DNA of 64,000 nucleotides from Diphasiastrum complanatum (taxonomy: Eukaryota; Streptophyta; Lycopodiopsida; Lycopodiales; Lycopodiaceae): NCBI GenBank assembly GCA_029204225.1, contig CM055113.1, positions 23,990,357 through 24,054,356 on the forward strand, written 5' to 3'. The stretch's first letter is position 1; the number at the start of each line of letters is the position of its first letter. This document shows positions 1 to 12,677 of this stretch, piece after piece. The notes under the pieces are model-generated. The model worked only from the letters and a program-made list of their open reading frames with translations. It was not told the origin of the DNA and searched no databases. Position numbers and translations under genes: made by a program.

Positions 1-1565
1 TGGTTGGCACTGGACAGCAATCCAGATGTAGGCAAAAAATATCACTGATTATGTTTGATGAGTAATCGCTGGCCAGTGCTCTCTCTGTAGTGGAATTGGC
101 CGTTGGCCAGTGCTTCTTTTTGAGTAGAAATTCCATTATGCTACTGCGATGAAGCATAGCCTTGCATGCATGCATAACTCCACGCATTTTGTAGTATGTA
201 ATGATTGCAAAAGTGCGATCGATGCTGTCTTTACTTATTGTTTCCATTGATACCAATGATGAATTGTTATATGTGGTTGATAAGAGCACTCCTACTACTC
301 CATTGGTTGTAACTTGGTATGATTGGTTGCTCTAGATGATTGCTCTAGTAGTATGATAGAAACTATGATTATTGCTGCCTTTGATAAAGAGTAGAATGGC
401 TTCTAAAGAGTGTAGCATGAGGAAAGCTTGGCTTGATTGTTTTTTCCTGAGAAGACGTGTGCATAGAACATGATAATTTGTATGATGTGGATATTGCGGA
501 GAAGGAAATGCTCTTGAAAAATTTGAATGATAAGTTAATAATCTGTGGCAAAATGATGGATTAACTATTGTTAAAGACTATGAGGGTGGTAGAAGTACTC
601 TACGCTTAACACAATGCTTTCGGTTTGAATCTTCTAGCACGTAGGTGGTTTGTTAAAATAGCTGAAGGTGGATAATTTGCAAGAGATGACTTCGTCTATC
701 ATTCAGGTACGATGCTATACAAAATTGCACCAATACGGTGGGTAGCCTTACTCGTTACTACAAGAAATCTTATCCATGCATGATAATACTGAAATTGCTT
801 CCTTTAATGATAGTAACTAATAAAGTTAGAAAAGGTTGATCTTATGTACGTTAAAATAGACATGAGCTTGTAGTTTTTGTTTAATTAAGTTTGCTTGCAT
901 CTTGTGTCCCAGTGTTGTTTGTAAGGTCACGTACTCATATAGAGCTTGACAATGGTACACTTGAATGGCATGGATTTGCCCAAGTTGTTCAGTGTTTGGA
1001 CTCCCGGAAAACAGTTATGGGATATCCATGGGGGCTAGCATAGCACAGAGGTGCTCTAGTACCTAGCGTTGTGACCATAGTCGTATCTCTGTCCATCAGT
1101 ATAGTGAAGGATAGTTGCTTACATGTAAAATGTAAATGTGAACCTAATACATTTCTTTTGCTCTTGTATTGATCAGTATGGCTTGTGTCCTGATACGACT
1201 TCGTTAAAGGGCAGATGTATTGCTTAGTAATGAAGTAAATGATTGGGAAGATTGGACGTACTTTCTATAAATGCAATTTAGCTGATAAAGTAGTGAATCT
1301 TGTTTCGGACATGGATAACAACTGATGCTCAGCTATGACACCTGTCTTCCTCGTGCGACTAACTTGTGCGGTTTTGTTGTGTGGGATGGTGGCAGGTAAC
1401 AGCTGTGTGTCTTAAAACTTGCTTTGCTTTATGGTACTCTGTACTGTTATACTTTATACAGCTGTATTTTTACTTATTATGCTATAAATTGAAGGGTTCA
1501 AAGGGTTAGGTCTTGACTTGTCAAGAGAGACTATGTGAAATCTTGTTACTCTCTCTCTCTTGGGC
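1..1565. other. No gene recognised; AT-rich degenerate sequence
   Basis: No frame longer than 60 codons with recognisable protein similarity was found. The word GGCCAGTGCT occurs twice in the first 120 bases, which could be the end of a small repeat element. The 3' part of the gypsy remnant that begins to the right would be expected here, but I see no match to its LTR. Confidence 0.4.
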
Positions 1566-2335
1566 TATTGCTGCCTCTGTCTAGGGGACAATTTATAATG
1601 CTTGCCGGTATGCATCACACTCGAATCCATCGGGATTCACAAAAATACTCAATCCCCCACTTGGAAGTCTTTCGGTGATCTTTTCAAATTTGAATAATGC
1701 CAATCCCCATCCTGGGCACTCTGGACATTTCCACGTGCAATCTGTAGCATTTCCTGCATATCATGTAGGAAATCCACTACTCTCTGAAACTTGATCGTCC
1801 GAGTCTCAATCACGATGGGTGATATATGTTTAAATCTATACATAAGCACGTACGAGCTATAACCGGTAGCCAACTGCTTACTATAACTCAATCTCCATCA
1901 AGGATAACTTCCACTCTGAGGAGATTGCTATCAAAACATATATACTCTGATCTTATGATCACACAAGTAATCCTTCTTTTAAACGATCAAGTATAACTAG
2001 AATCTAAATTATGATTCGTCAATCATAATTCATCGGATTCTTGTCCTATACTCAATAAAAGAACGTAACTACCAATGATCAGTAGAACTTTAAACTCAGA
2101 GTCATCTCTAGTTTAACAAATATGGCCGACCAAAAGTGACCAACAAACTACAAATCACGAATGTTCATAATGCCACTTTGGTAATCCCTGAAGCCAAAAC
2201 AGATACTCTAATTACTTGGTCTTTACCCAAATAAACATAGTCGATTTGGTAAACATAGTCATTACCAAAATTTTACTATCTTATTTATCCTTCCGGGGTA
2301 ATTTTACCATGAACACAATCATTTCCTATGGATTA
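1566..2335 (-). pseudogene. Ty3/gypsy integrase remnant
   Basis: Read on the minus strand, 2330 to 2050 matches, base for base over long stretches, the integrase core remnant at 33480-33720. That copy still shows the motifs DAIWVV-type, SDR and HFW typical of gypsy integrases. The end (1891 to about 1566) carries the C-terminal integrase/GPF region: the run RTIKFQRVVDFLHDMQEM, then KRSPKDFQVGD, an in-frame stop, and VFL...KLSPRQ. Stops and indels make it non-functional. It is the 3' portion of the same gypsy family whose LTR lies at 2723-3091; gag, protease and RT are missing between them. Confidence 0.7.
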
Positions 2336-2722
2336 GGTGATCTGGAATAACTTAAGATTTACCGAAACCTCATTATGTGAAGTTCTAACTTTTTGGCAAC
2401 CAACAACTATCCAACTTTTTGGCGACCAACAACTATTCAACTCTTCTGAGTCTTCCAGGATAACATTCTATCAATTCGAAATGAGAAAAGATAAGGCCAA
2501 AAAGTCTCGTGTATCTATGCATACACATCTGTAAATGAATCCAAAATGACTCATAGATGCTGTGACTTATAAGCAATACATTTCAACAATAATATCCAAT
2601 ATAAAGTCCTAATCCAAGGATCCTATTCTAAGCATGCCAATCACAAGCAACACAAGAGAATCAGATGGTGGACAAACCAACCCAACCAAACCTAGATCGA
2701 ACGGATCTAGCCCCCAAGCTAT

Positions 2723-3091
2723 GGATCAATCACAAAGAGAAATGAGGCATCACACCAACAGCATACGGCTGCCAGTCTCACAATCAAGGATACACTAGTG
2801 AGAGCCCAATAGGTATACTTATACCCTCCAAGGCTCATACACCACTAGTAGTGCATTGTGACACCTCACTAGACACCTCTGTAGCCTATCTGGGCCATGT
2901 CATCTAGTTCCCAATGACTCATTGATAAACCCATACAAATCCACCATCAAGTATTTAGGCCTACAACCATTAATTATGACCATGTACACATAAGGGCCCC
3001 AATTCCCTTATAGTCACAATTAACTTACATGTTGTTGGTCTACCGGTCCCTAGCGTGGACACGCTACCCGAGACCAATCATGGGCATGACA
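2723..3091 (-). mobile_element. Gypsy LTR fragment (minus), inserted into Copia integrase
   Basis: The reverse complement, beginning TGTCATGCCC at 3091, aligns along about 370 bp with 29199-29569. The shared landmarks are CCGAGATCAG-type start, GAGGGTATAAGTATACC (probable TATA region) and CTCACTAGTG. Its first base abuts the reading frame of a Copia integrase exactly where that frame becomes meaningless (after the residues TFIDDF), so the gypsy element landed inside the Copia. The sequence 2336-2722 between LTR and integrase is internal gypsy DNA without recognisable coding content. Confidence 0.65.
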
Positions 3092-3719
3092 AAAATCATC
3101 AATAAAAGTTACATACATTTTAGCACCACCATTGCTAATTGTAGTAACACCATGAATATCCGAATGCACAACTTGAAAAGGCTTAGTATATCTAGATGTA
3201 GATTTTTTATAAGGTAATCTATGCGACTTTGATAAAACAAATTGTTCACAAACATAATTCATGCTAGTTAGAGATCTTGGAAGACCAAACATAACTTCCT
3301 TCCTTGCCATTACCTCCAATGACTTGAAGTTGAGGTGTCTCATCCTCTTGTGCCATACCTCGTGCATTGACAATTGCTCCTTTGCCATACATCCAACTTA
3401 AAAGGGTAGCAACAACACAAACATCAAGTTTGAACACAATTCACCTTGTCTCTTCCCTTTTGCAATCACAATATCCTTCCTTTTAATCCATCACCATCAA
3501 ACTCCACCTTAAGACCCTTATTTAGCATTTGAATAAAACTAAGATGGCTCTTAGTAATAGATGGAATGAACAAAACATCCTTCAAATGAACATTCCTATT
3601 TGTAGAGAGAGAAATATGAATTGTGCCAATTCCTTTAATTGCACACTCACCATCATTGGCTGTGTAGATCACCCCTCTTGTTACCTTCATGTTGGAGATT
3701 AAGCTCACAGTTTCCTCCT

Positions 3720-5005
3720 TGGTGTTTCTATTTCAATTCAAGATTCTTCCTACACATTTTTTATCCTTGATGTAATATAGATCTAGGGTTAGATGCAACC
3801 TCTTTTAGGTTTTATGTCTGCTCATCTGATACCGGCAGGAATCACAGTTTTCTGTTTTGTCATTCTGCATATTTAGTCGTGTTTCTTGACACAGACTCCA
3901 GTGCCTGCAAAACTACTCTCATTTTGTGTATAGAATAATGTCTGGTAAAATACATGGGTTTCTACAAAGCAGTTTGACACCTGCAAACTTTCTACATAGA
4001 ATTGAATCAACCGAACTATTCGAAGGAAGACTACATCGACCTTTTGGCTAATTTTCATCTCTGGACTAAAGGGTATCCATTCTTGTTCTTATCTACATTC
4101 GAATGTCAAAGTATTTGAAGAACATCGAAGACCTGGCCATCTTCGATAACTTCCACTATCAAGTCACTCAACTACTTTTGAAATATCAGAAGTATGCGAA
4201 GTGCCTGACAAATCCATTTACTTTGACGATCGACAGATCCAACTACTTTTGTAATATCTGAAGTATGCGAAGTGTCCGACTAATCCGTTTACTTTGACCA
4301 TTGACAGATCCAACTACTTTTGAAATATCCGAAGTATGTGACAAACTTGACTACTTCAATGACTTCAAGTCATCTGACTCATTGTACATCAAATATCTGT
4401 AAAGTACATTCACAACCAAGTACATAGTTAAACTAAACTAGTCTTGTAATTATAGATTAGTTAAACAATTATTGTAATGACAAGGATGCTGTGTATAAAT
4501 ACATTTCCAACTCGCAATCATTGTAGGTGCAACAGAGTGAAAGATTCAGCATCTAAGTTATCCCACTATTCAGGCTATAACCATTTGTTGCTCTTGCTCC
4601 ATACTGAGCAGATGCTCTTATGACAAAACATTCAGTGTAATATAGAAGCAACATCTTTTACTATCTGTGTCTAACATGGATGTATGCACTCTTATAATTA
4701 CTTGTCTTAGCTCGTTCACTCAGTATGATCAAATCACGAACGTCTCCGACTCCTCAAAATTTGATCAGACGACGGTTGTCTTTGACGCCTGAGGAACAAA
4801 CACTATCTCTCTACACTATCACTTCAAATTCTGTGTTGAACTTCACATTCAAATTGAGTAACAATAATTTCGCACACCGTCAATTCTCTTCAGTGGTTGT
4901 GCTCACAATTTATCTGAGCACGCAATTATTCTAGCAGTCCTAAATGCATGAGCTGTGATTCTGTTTGGCACTTACAATCTCTTCCCTGATTGAGATCATT
5001 CTTGC
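3720..5005. mobile_element. Insertion splitting the Copia protease; LTR-like
   Basis: This block separates protease pieces that are contiguous in Copia elements. It contains a TATAAATA box (about 4493), a 71-bp tandem triplication and no coding similarity. Two diverged direct repeats (a GTAATATAGA word followed by AACCTCTTTTA/AACATCTTTTA and GTCTG/GTGTCT) lie near 3770 and 4637. These traits suit an LTR-derived insertion, but I could not define TG..CA ends or a target duplication. Confidence 0.35.
4169..4340. repeat. 71-bp tandem repeat, about 2.4 copies
   Basis: The phrase CAACTACTTTTGAAATATC recurs at about 4169, 4240 and 4311 with few changes. Each copy is followed by GAAGTATG(C/T)GA, and the first two also by a TTTACTTTGAC stretch. 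The spacing is 71 bp. Confidence 0.75.
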
Positions 5006-5960
5006 TGATAGTTAGTAGTAGCCCATATCCGGGGAGCTATTCCGCACTCCATCCTTTTCTCCCCATCATTTCATATGCCAACAAAGATGAAAAATACTCT
5101 TTGTGAAAGGTCATGTGTGAGTTTGTTCCACTATCAATTTACCAAGGATCAATATCTCCATCATTAGCAACCAAACATGAAGACATCACAAAAGCATCAT
5201 TTTTTGAGTTTTGATCACCAACACCATCCTCATCAAGAGTTAGATTTTCTTGCTTATCACCTTGATTTCTCTTTTTCTTTGACTCCACAATAGAAACATT
5301 TTAGCTTAGATCTATCTTTCTTCTTGCCAAAAAACGTAGAAGCCTCACCTTGATCTTGCTGTGCCTTTGCCCTTGAACTTGCCTTTTGAGAACATAGCCT
5401 CCTTCTCTCCAAGTCGAGAAATCGGAAAGTAGATCCTCCTCTTGATAGAAGCCTAAACTCCTCATTCACCAAGATCTCTTGCAAATCCACCATACTTGGC
5501 AAAGTCTTTTGAATAGCAAAACTTTGAACAAGTTAGCATGATCATCCAACAAGCCATTAAGAACAACTTGAACAAGTTCTACTTCCTTAATGCTTTCATC
5601 ATACATGCTAACTCATCATTGAATGCCTTAACCCTCAAAACAAAAGCATGAGCACTTTCATCCTTCTTTTGTATACATTGAAAGATTTTCCTCCTAAGGG
5701 TTAGTACCCTTGATGTAAACTTGGACTCATAAAGCTTCTTCAAAGCTTCCCAAGCCTCACTTGATGAAGTACACTTACCAACTTCCTTGAGAAGTTCAAT
5801 TGTAACATTCATCTTGATCACATGAAGAGCTTTCTTTGCCCTCCTATCATACCTCAATTGTTCTTGAGGTGCCAAAAGTTTTCTCCACACCTACAAAAAT
5901 ATCCATCAACTCATTCATCTCAAGGAGAGACTCCATTCTCACATTCCAAGTAGAATAGTT

Positions 5961-7850
5961 GCTTGAGGTAAGTCTATCATTGCTTTTCAACATGAAGCCT
6001 CCATTTGTAGCCATGTTGCAATGACTTGATCTTCTCTTTCAACCTGTTCCAATGCACAAAGCACTCTCTTGAATGGCAACAAATGAACTCAAGAAGATAT
6101 GGAACTTCTCAAATCTCCTTCTTGCAACAAACCTAGCAAATCCAACCCCTAGAATAAAGGATACTTGATCAACTTATGAACTTTTGTACTTTCTAAGATA
6201 CAATCTTATGAACTTTTGTACTTTCTAAGATTGAAATACACTCTTGAAAAGTCAAACAACTTTAAATACAAGAGATCCAATAAAAAATAGAGTTTCCACA
6301 AAAGTATAAAAAAATTGAATCATTCACTTTTTACATGCAAAAGCTAGAAACTTGTCATAGAATCTTGAAGAATGCAATAAGACCTATATTGAGTTTTGAT
6401 TTACAAAAAATCAATTCTAAACATGAAAAATGCTTGATTTTGAGTAGAAATCAATCTAGCATGCTGTAGAATGCTATTTTTTCTTATGTGATTAATCCAC
6501 ACATGTGAGTACTATTGTTGTTCGACCAGAGTTTCATTGATCTGCATGAAATTTTCATTTTTCTCATCCGCGGTAAAAGAAAACCGATGTCACTCGGGAT
6601 GAATAGAGAGTATATGTGAAGAAAATCAGATCACAAAGATCTAATTATGCCCAATGTAGAAATCATGCATCTACTACACATAGAAGATGTAAACTCAATA
6701 AGAACTTGACAAACTCACTTAGGTATGATAATTTATTGTTCCAGTCCGTACAACAACAGTACTCAACAGTTATGTGAAAGGTCATTTGAAGGAAAAACTA
6801 CAATTAGCCAAGTATATAATATCCATTGCTTTTATATATCTGCATTATCATCATCAGAAATGTAGAGCTTTCAAGCTCATCTTGAGATGTAGCAGGTGTC
6901 ATAAGTAAGGCTATAGATTCACCACGTCTAAAATCACTGATGTCGGATTGAAAACAATTGAATTTACCCACATAAAATATGCTAAATGTTTGCACTCAGC
7001 GTCAGTCGACGAGAAACAACATCGATTTTATCTCAAACAAAGTGATGAACAACTCTAGAACAAAGATCAGCTCGTCAATACAGCTTTCCTCTGTCCCAAT
7101 GCCCGACGATGCTATCTTTTGCTTCACAAAATAAGAGAACAAATTTAAGAAATTCATTTTCTAGGATCGGGCATGCAGTGGAGCCAGGTGGCAATACATA
7201 GCGCATCCATGCAAGAGCTGCTCTCCGGACACCCCTGCGTCAATCCACGATAACCTTGAAAGCCATCGAAAGCCATCTGGCATTTTGGTGGACATATTGT
7301 ATTTCCATCCAAAAATAAAAAAATGTAATTATTAAAATATAAAAAAACAAAACAAAACACAGGCACGTCAATACAAATTATTTCACATATCCACATGTCA
7401 AGCACACAAAATCTAAAAATACAAATAAAATTAAAGTTTGTTTAATTCATTCGATTTAAAGCCAAAACACAAGCACGTCAATGTTTCACACAATTGCTAC
7501 TACGTACTCCGTGCAAAGCAAGTTAGGGCCAAAAAAAATATTGATATGTTAAAGTGCCTTTGAGTATAGTATAGAATATGCAAATGCACTGCAACGATCG
7601 TTGCACCTTTGGTGAGAGAGAGAGAGAGTGCCTGCAGCCTTCATGGCGTGCGTGTAAGATCTCTCCCCTCATTATACCTCGAATCTTCTAGGGAGCGCTC
7701 CTACCGACTCTTCTACATCGATCTCTTTTTGGACTTAACCGGTCGATGGAGTTGAAAAACTGCCAGGTGCAGGTGAGTTGAGTTTTAGGCCCAGAACCGG
7801 TTCGATCTTGCTGATTCCACATTAAGGGCAGGAGATTTTCAGAGTGCATG
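5961..7850. other. No gene recognised
   Basis: AT-rich sequence between the Copia remnant and the first possible AE7 exon. A 30-bp direct duplication is visible at about 6177-6235 (GAACTTTTGTACTTTCTAAG twice). A short (GA)n run lies at about 7613-7627. Some of this may be the missing 5' end and LTR of the Copia remnant, but no LTR boundary is clear. Confidence 0.4.
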
Positions 7851-7959
7851 CCTTTTTCTTTCTCTCTCAAATTTACATGCCTAGAAAAGAAAGGACAGGC
7901 AGCAATCCTCCGGAGAAGAGCGCAACGGTAGTCACCGACTTGTTGCTGGTCATCCCCAA
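7700..7959 (+). other. Possible 5' untranslated first exon of AE7
   Basis: A strong splice donor (CCCCAA then GTAAGTC) occurs at 7960, at the end of a GC-richer stretch. A plausible acceptor (TTTTGCTCATGCAG) ends at 12524, 29 bp upstream of the AE7 start codon. Joining them would give AE7 a leader intron of about 4.6 kb. An ATG at about 7878 opens 27 codons up to the donor, so it could also be an unrelated exon. No homology supports it; this is inference from splice signals only. Confidence 0.3.
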
Positions 7960-8311
7960 GTAAGTCTACTCGAAGCTTCAATTACCTTTTACAGCTCCTT
8001 GCTGCATGTATTATCTAATGAAGTGCAATTGCTGTACTTTTGTTGGTTTGTTTAGCGCAACAATACTGGTTTGTATACACCTACACTTCCTATAGCTGAG
8101 CTTGTTTAATCTTCGTATGGACGTTCCTACCTCTAGAAGGCCATGCAGGAAATAGGAAGCTGCAGAAATCTTGCTGCTTAATATTTGGTTCTTTGATTGC
8201 TGCTAAAGTTTTGATTGTTTATTGTAACCGTTCAATGTTGCTGAAAACTGTCTGTTTGCAATGTTGTTGTACTAGAAAGTATGCGATCATGGTTTTGACT
8301 ACTTCCAAATC

Positions 8312-8545
8312 GGAGATTAGGGTTAGGGTTAGGGCTAGTTGCATTTGATATACTATCAGGATGAGTATCCTAATGAGTCTATATGGCACAAATATTATTT
8401 ATCTTACAAGTGAGTCGTCAATTGACTGAATGTGTCTTTATACTCAATTACAGTTAGGGTTAGGGTTAGGTGCATTTGATATATACTATCAGGATGAGTA
8501 TCCTAATGAGTCAATGTGGCACAAATATTATTTAACCCCTGGAAC
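8312..8545 (+). repeat. Tandem duplication starting with telomere-like TTAGGG units
   Basis: Two copies about 140 bp apart share GGGTTAGGGTTAGG, then TGCATTTGATATA, ACTATCAGGATGAGTATCC and GGCACAAATATTATTTA. Each starts with two to three TTAGGG-like units. The plant telomere unit is TTTAGGG, so this is only a short telomere-like stretch. Confidence 0.7.
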
Positions 8546-9539
8546 CTCTACATATGATTTGTATGGTGAAACATGAAGCTGTAGCAAGGCAAATTGTAGG
8601 TTATGTGACAAACTTCAACATCCATTATAGATTAGTATAGAACACCACAAATCTTTTTCCGAAATCAAACCAATGAAGATGCTGTAAATGATATGAACTG
8701 CCCCACCATAGATGCATGTATGCTAGAAACCCTAACGAATAACAAAACATACTACTCTATGCAATGCAAGGCCACCACTCACTTCGCTTGCATTCATCAT
8801 CCATCATGTAGATAGTTATACACATTCACATGCAATACTTATAAAGTTAATGGACAGGTCAAACATAGTTCCATCTTCTATGCAACATGTTTTCATTACA
8901 AGAGCCTAACTGTTGCTTAGCTTATGCCTTCTCTCTAACACTGTGCCTAGTAAGTTAGAGACCCTGGGTGCCTAGTGAATTGAATCCTAACATGATGGCT
9001 ATCATGAATAGAAATCATTCTTGTGAGAATCTTGTAACTTTTCAATTTTTAAGTATACAACGACAAACACAAAAAAAATGAATTGTTGCTACATTTTAAA
9101 TTCTATTTCTTTCATTTGTTTCGGTCAAAATAATTTGTCACTTTAAAGTACTTCTCTTTCAGGACAAATTCACTTAAAAGTTAAAACATAACCAAACTGA
9201 TTTGTTGCATCTTGTTTCCACATTCATCTTTGTGTATATCCCAAAAAAAAGTTACAGCTTTTCTTTAGATAAGTAGCTATAGATGGTCACAACTTCACAC
9301 TTATCACCATATACATAATACTTGGGAAGTAACATGTTTTAATCGCATTCAATATTCATGTACGTATAACATTCTCTTGAAAATTTGAATCTTTTTAGCT
9401 TCTTCTTTCATGGGTTGAAGTACATCACTTTCAAATAACTCATTTATAAACTCTTACAAAACACGAATCATCATCAAGTACATATAACGTTTCTATTTTC
9501 TCTACCTCTTTGCTTGCCATTTTGTCGTCATTATTGTTG

Positions 9540-10620
9540 TGCACTTCAATGAAATGCGTCCCCTTAAGAAGGTATTTAAGTTCCTTTTGCTTTTCTTCTA
9601 GAAAATTTATTGATTGATCTTCTTCGCTATCTCGATTGTTTTTGAAATCCCTCCAAATTCATTCTCCCCCTTCCTCTCAAACTTTTTGCATGGTGTTTGA
9701 TTTAACTTCTATCCTACCAAGTTCACCACAATAATAGCAATTCTACCTCGTTAAATTTTTGTATGAAAATGATCTCGAATTCACTTATGAATTGTGCTTG
9801 AATCTACATCCGGATTCATAGTGACTATATTTCCCACAACGGAAACAATTTTCTCTTCTTTTTGAAAATGATGTTATGGCCAATGTATGATCTACCTACT
9901 TGCCACTTAGATTTGTATCCACCTTTTGCTGTTCTTCCAGAAAATTTATTGATTGATCTTCTTTGCTATCTTGATTGTTTTTGAAATCTTTCCACATTCA
10001 TTCTCCCCCTTCCTCTCAAACTTTTTGCATGGTGTTTGATTCAACTTCTATCTTACCAAGTTCACCACAATAATAGCAATTCTACCTCGTTAAATTTGTG
10101 TTTAAAAATGATCTCGAATTCACTTATGAATTGTGCGTGAATCTACATTCGGATTCATAGTGACTATATTTTCCAAAGGAAACAATTTTCTCTTCTTTGT
10201 GAAAATGGTGATATGGCCAATGTATGATGATGTACTATGATTTACCTACTTGCCGCTTAGATTTGTATCCACTCCTTTTTAGTTCTTGTTGTAGTAAAAT
10301 TCTAGAAACTTCATCAAAAGAAGGATTTTTCTCTCTTACCATCAATGTATTCACCAAGTCTTGATAAGAGTTTTGTAGATCGCTGACTGTGATATGCTCT
10401 TGATTTGCAAGTAGTCATTCATGTGTCTCCTTGATCCAGGTCAAGTAATCCATCATGGACTTGTTGTCCATCAACTTCATAATGTGAAATTTCTTCTCCT
10501 AGAAAAATTGTCAATTCAATGACGTAGCTTTGAACATACTTTGCAAAATATTGAGCTAGCATAGAGGTGGTGGTACTAATGTGTGGGATAGTGTTGTCAA
10601 TCAACAACATCTTGAGTGGA
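9540..10620 (-). pseudogene. Copia gag remnant with duplicated zinc-knuckle segment
   Basis: On the minus strand the block 10610 to 10250 reads as a broken Copia gag (YVIELTIF, EVDGQQVHDGLLDLDQ, then in another frame LVNTLMVREKNPSFDEVSR and LLQQELKRSGYKS). The knuckle region follows twice, about 348 bp apart (about 9590-9935 and 9937-10285). The best copy shows a CCHC knuckle CFRCGKYSHYESGC near 9830, followed at about 9735 by NCYYCGELG. Stops and frameshifts make it non-functional. Confidence 0.6.
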
Positions 10621-10639
10621 AAAAATGCTTTTATGCTCT

Positions 10640-12500
10640 TTTGTCAAATGGTTTTGCTTCTCATTGGACTGTCCACTCTCTTCATCTTCATTTTTTGACC
10701 TTACTTCTTGACTGGTTTTCAAGTTCCATGAATCAACCATCACAACAAATTTTTTGTTTTTAATTCATGCTTGGAAATATTTGCTGTCTAGTTTGTTATT
10801 CTCTAGTAGCGTGAATGCATCCATCTTTACTCCCATTTTGTCGAATCAACGAATGATATCAGCTGGTGGTTGAAGGAGAGGACATAAGTCATCACACTCC
10901 ATCTATGCTTACTGTTGTTTATCAACTAATGTAGTTTGCTGTCCACTTTTTGACAGATTGAACTTTTGATTGGTCACCTGCAAATTGATCCAATGGTGTG
11001 CTCATTTTTTTTTTGGTATTCTGGATAGCTTGTATAATCAATCTCCCAAGTCTAGCGCATCTTGGAAATAAATTTTGTTGATGATTTGAAACTTCACTTT
11101 GGTTTTTGGTTTCAACTCTCTTTACACAGGTGGACAGTCTTAAAAATAAGGTGTCTTTGAGCCTAGGGCTGTCCTAAAGGTCCAACATAGAAATTTTGCA
11201 AAAAAATGAAATATAACCTCATTGTGAAATGGTTTTTACTTCAAATTGCACTTTAGATCCCTTCACCCTTTGAATGTGCTAACTCATTTTGGGACCATGC
11301 AACATGAAAGTTCTTGATGGTGCATTGGCACTTGCATTCCTTCACACTCCAATTAACAAATTGGGCCACCCAAATGAAAAAATGCAAGCGTTCAAACAAT
11401 CTATGGGCTCTTTATGAAGGGGGTTCTCCCTCGTACCGCAAAGTAGCTTATTGGCATGGGGACAGAGGGGAGACAACTTTGGCCTCGTGCCAATGAGCTA
11501 TTGACACATGGTGGCTAATGGATATTGGGCAATGGATAGTGCTGGGGGTGCCCAACAAAGATTTTGTATTTCTTGCTTTTGTGATTTTTTTCTGGCTATT
11601 GGGGCGCAAGCACGCCCTCAAGCACATAGGATTTTTGCCGGGCCTCCACAGCCACATGCACAACACACTCATGGGGTATAAGTTTTTCTTTTATATATGA
11701 AAAGATGTGAGAATTGCAAAAATTATGGGACAAAAACATAATGTACATGTGGCAAATATTTCATGGACACGCACCATGTGCTGAACTGGTTCGCAGCCAA
11801 ACTGATGCGTGTTAATAAGATGCAGCCCAGCACACGAACTTCTACTTTTCTTGAAAGATCCTTATCTCTCCACATATTTGCATAGAATCTTTGAGGGAAT
11901 CTCGTGACAATCTGTTCTCTCCTTCGCACTAGTCCTCAAGGTCTTTTTGTGCAAGCACTAGTTTAACATTGTTTCTCGTTATTGTCTTGGAAGGATAGGC
12001 AAGAAACAATCTTTTCTACATTGTTTATTTTATGTGCCAGATAAGGACCATATAGTATTTTGCTTGGCCATTCTGGAGGAGCGTTTCCAGACAGAGGTTA
12101 AATATGATATTCTCCTGGGACATTCACTCGGTGACTTTCTTCATGCAAATTTTTGTTGATTCAGATTTTAGACATCAATAGAGAATGAGTGATTCAGTGG
12201 GACATGATGCAAGTGACATTCAGAATTATATCCTGTTGCTCACTATCGTGCTGTTAACATTACACCTGATCTTTTGCTGGAGTTTCCAGACTCCTAAGTT
12301 AATTATGTCTAGTTATGGTTAACACTATAAGCTTTGGAACACACATAGTTTGCATTCTGTTAATATGATGTTGATCTTTGTCTGTTGTCGATGACAAATG
12401 GCTGCCAATGTTCAGTTTCTGATAAATATCTGCCAAAATCTTCTATTTTAATTCTGTTGTCACTGTGGGTGGTTGGATTACAGGTCTTGTTAAGGGTTAA
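10640..12500. other. No gene recognised
   Basis: Several 60-90-codon frames occur on both strands (for example 11314-11700), but none shows a known motif or a consistent splice structure. This would be leader-intron sequence if the first exon at about 7959 belongs to AE7. Confidence 0.4.
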
Positions 12501-12553
12501 TTTTGTTTCGTTTTGCTCATGCAGCCTCTGAATTTTGAAAGTCTCTTCAGCAA

Positions 12554-12677
12554 ATGGCTTCACAATTAATAAATGCCAATCCCGTGGTGCATGAAAGAAA
12601 AGCACGATCAGTGAGGCAGCCCACAAGTGCTCACGATGATTTAGCTGTTGAACCTATCGATTCTTTGGAAGTTTTTG
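12554..12677 (+). CDS. AE7: AE7 exon 1
   Basis: Starts at the first ATG after a plausible leader-intron acceptor and encodes 41 residues plus one base. The start fits because family members begin with M-x-x-x-LIN-NP. It ends in GAAGTTTTTG, immediately before ATATCCTT, the consensus donor of U12 AT-AC introns. Confidence 0.9.

Larger units (their letters stand above)
3092..5960 (-). pseudogene. Copia gag-pol remnant, interrupted
   Basis: In minus-strand order: a gag UBN2-type domain (5890-5579, with EAWEALKKLYES), a zinc-knuckle stub (about 5290, KLKCFYCG), and a protease active site (about 5150, DSGTNSHMTF). The late protease/gag-pre-integrase part follows at 3708-3466 (VIYTANDGECAIKG), then the integrase N-terminus at 3388-3092 (WHKRMRHLN, HSDIHG, TFIDDF). 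Each block is in a different frame or broken by stops, so this is a dead copy. The integrase part is nearly identical to the plus-strand Copia remnant at 56.7-58.6 kb, so both belong to one family. The stretch 3720-5005 is foreign to it. Confidence 0.8.
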
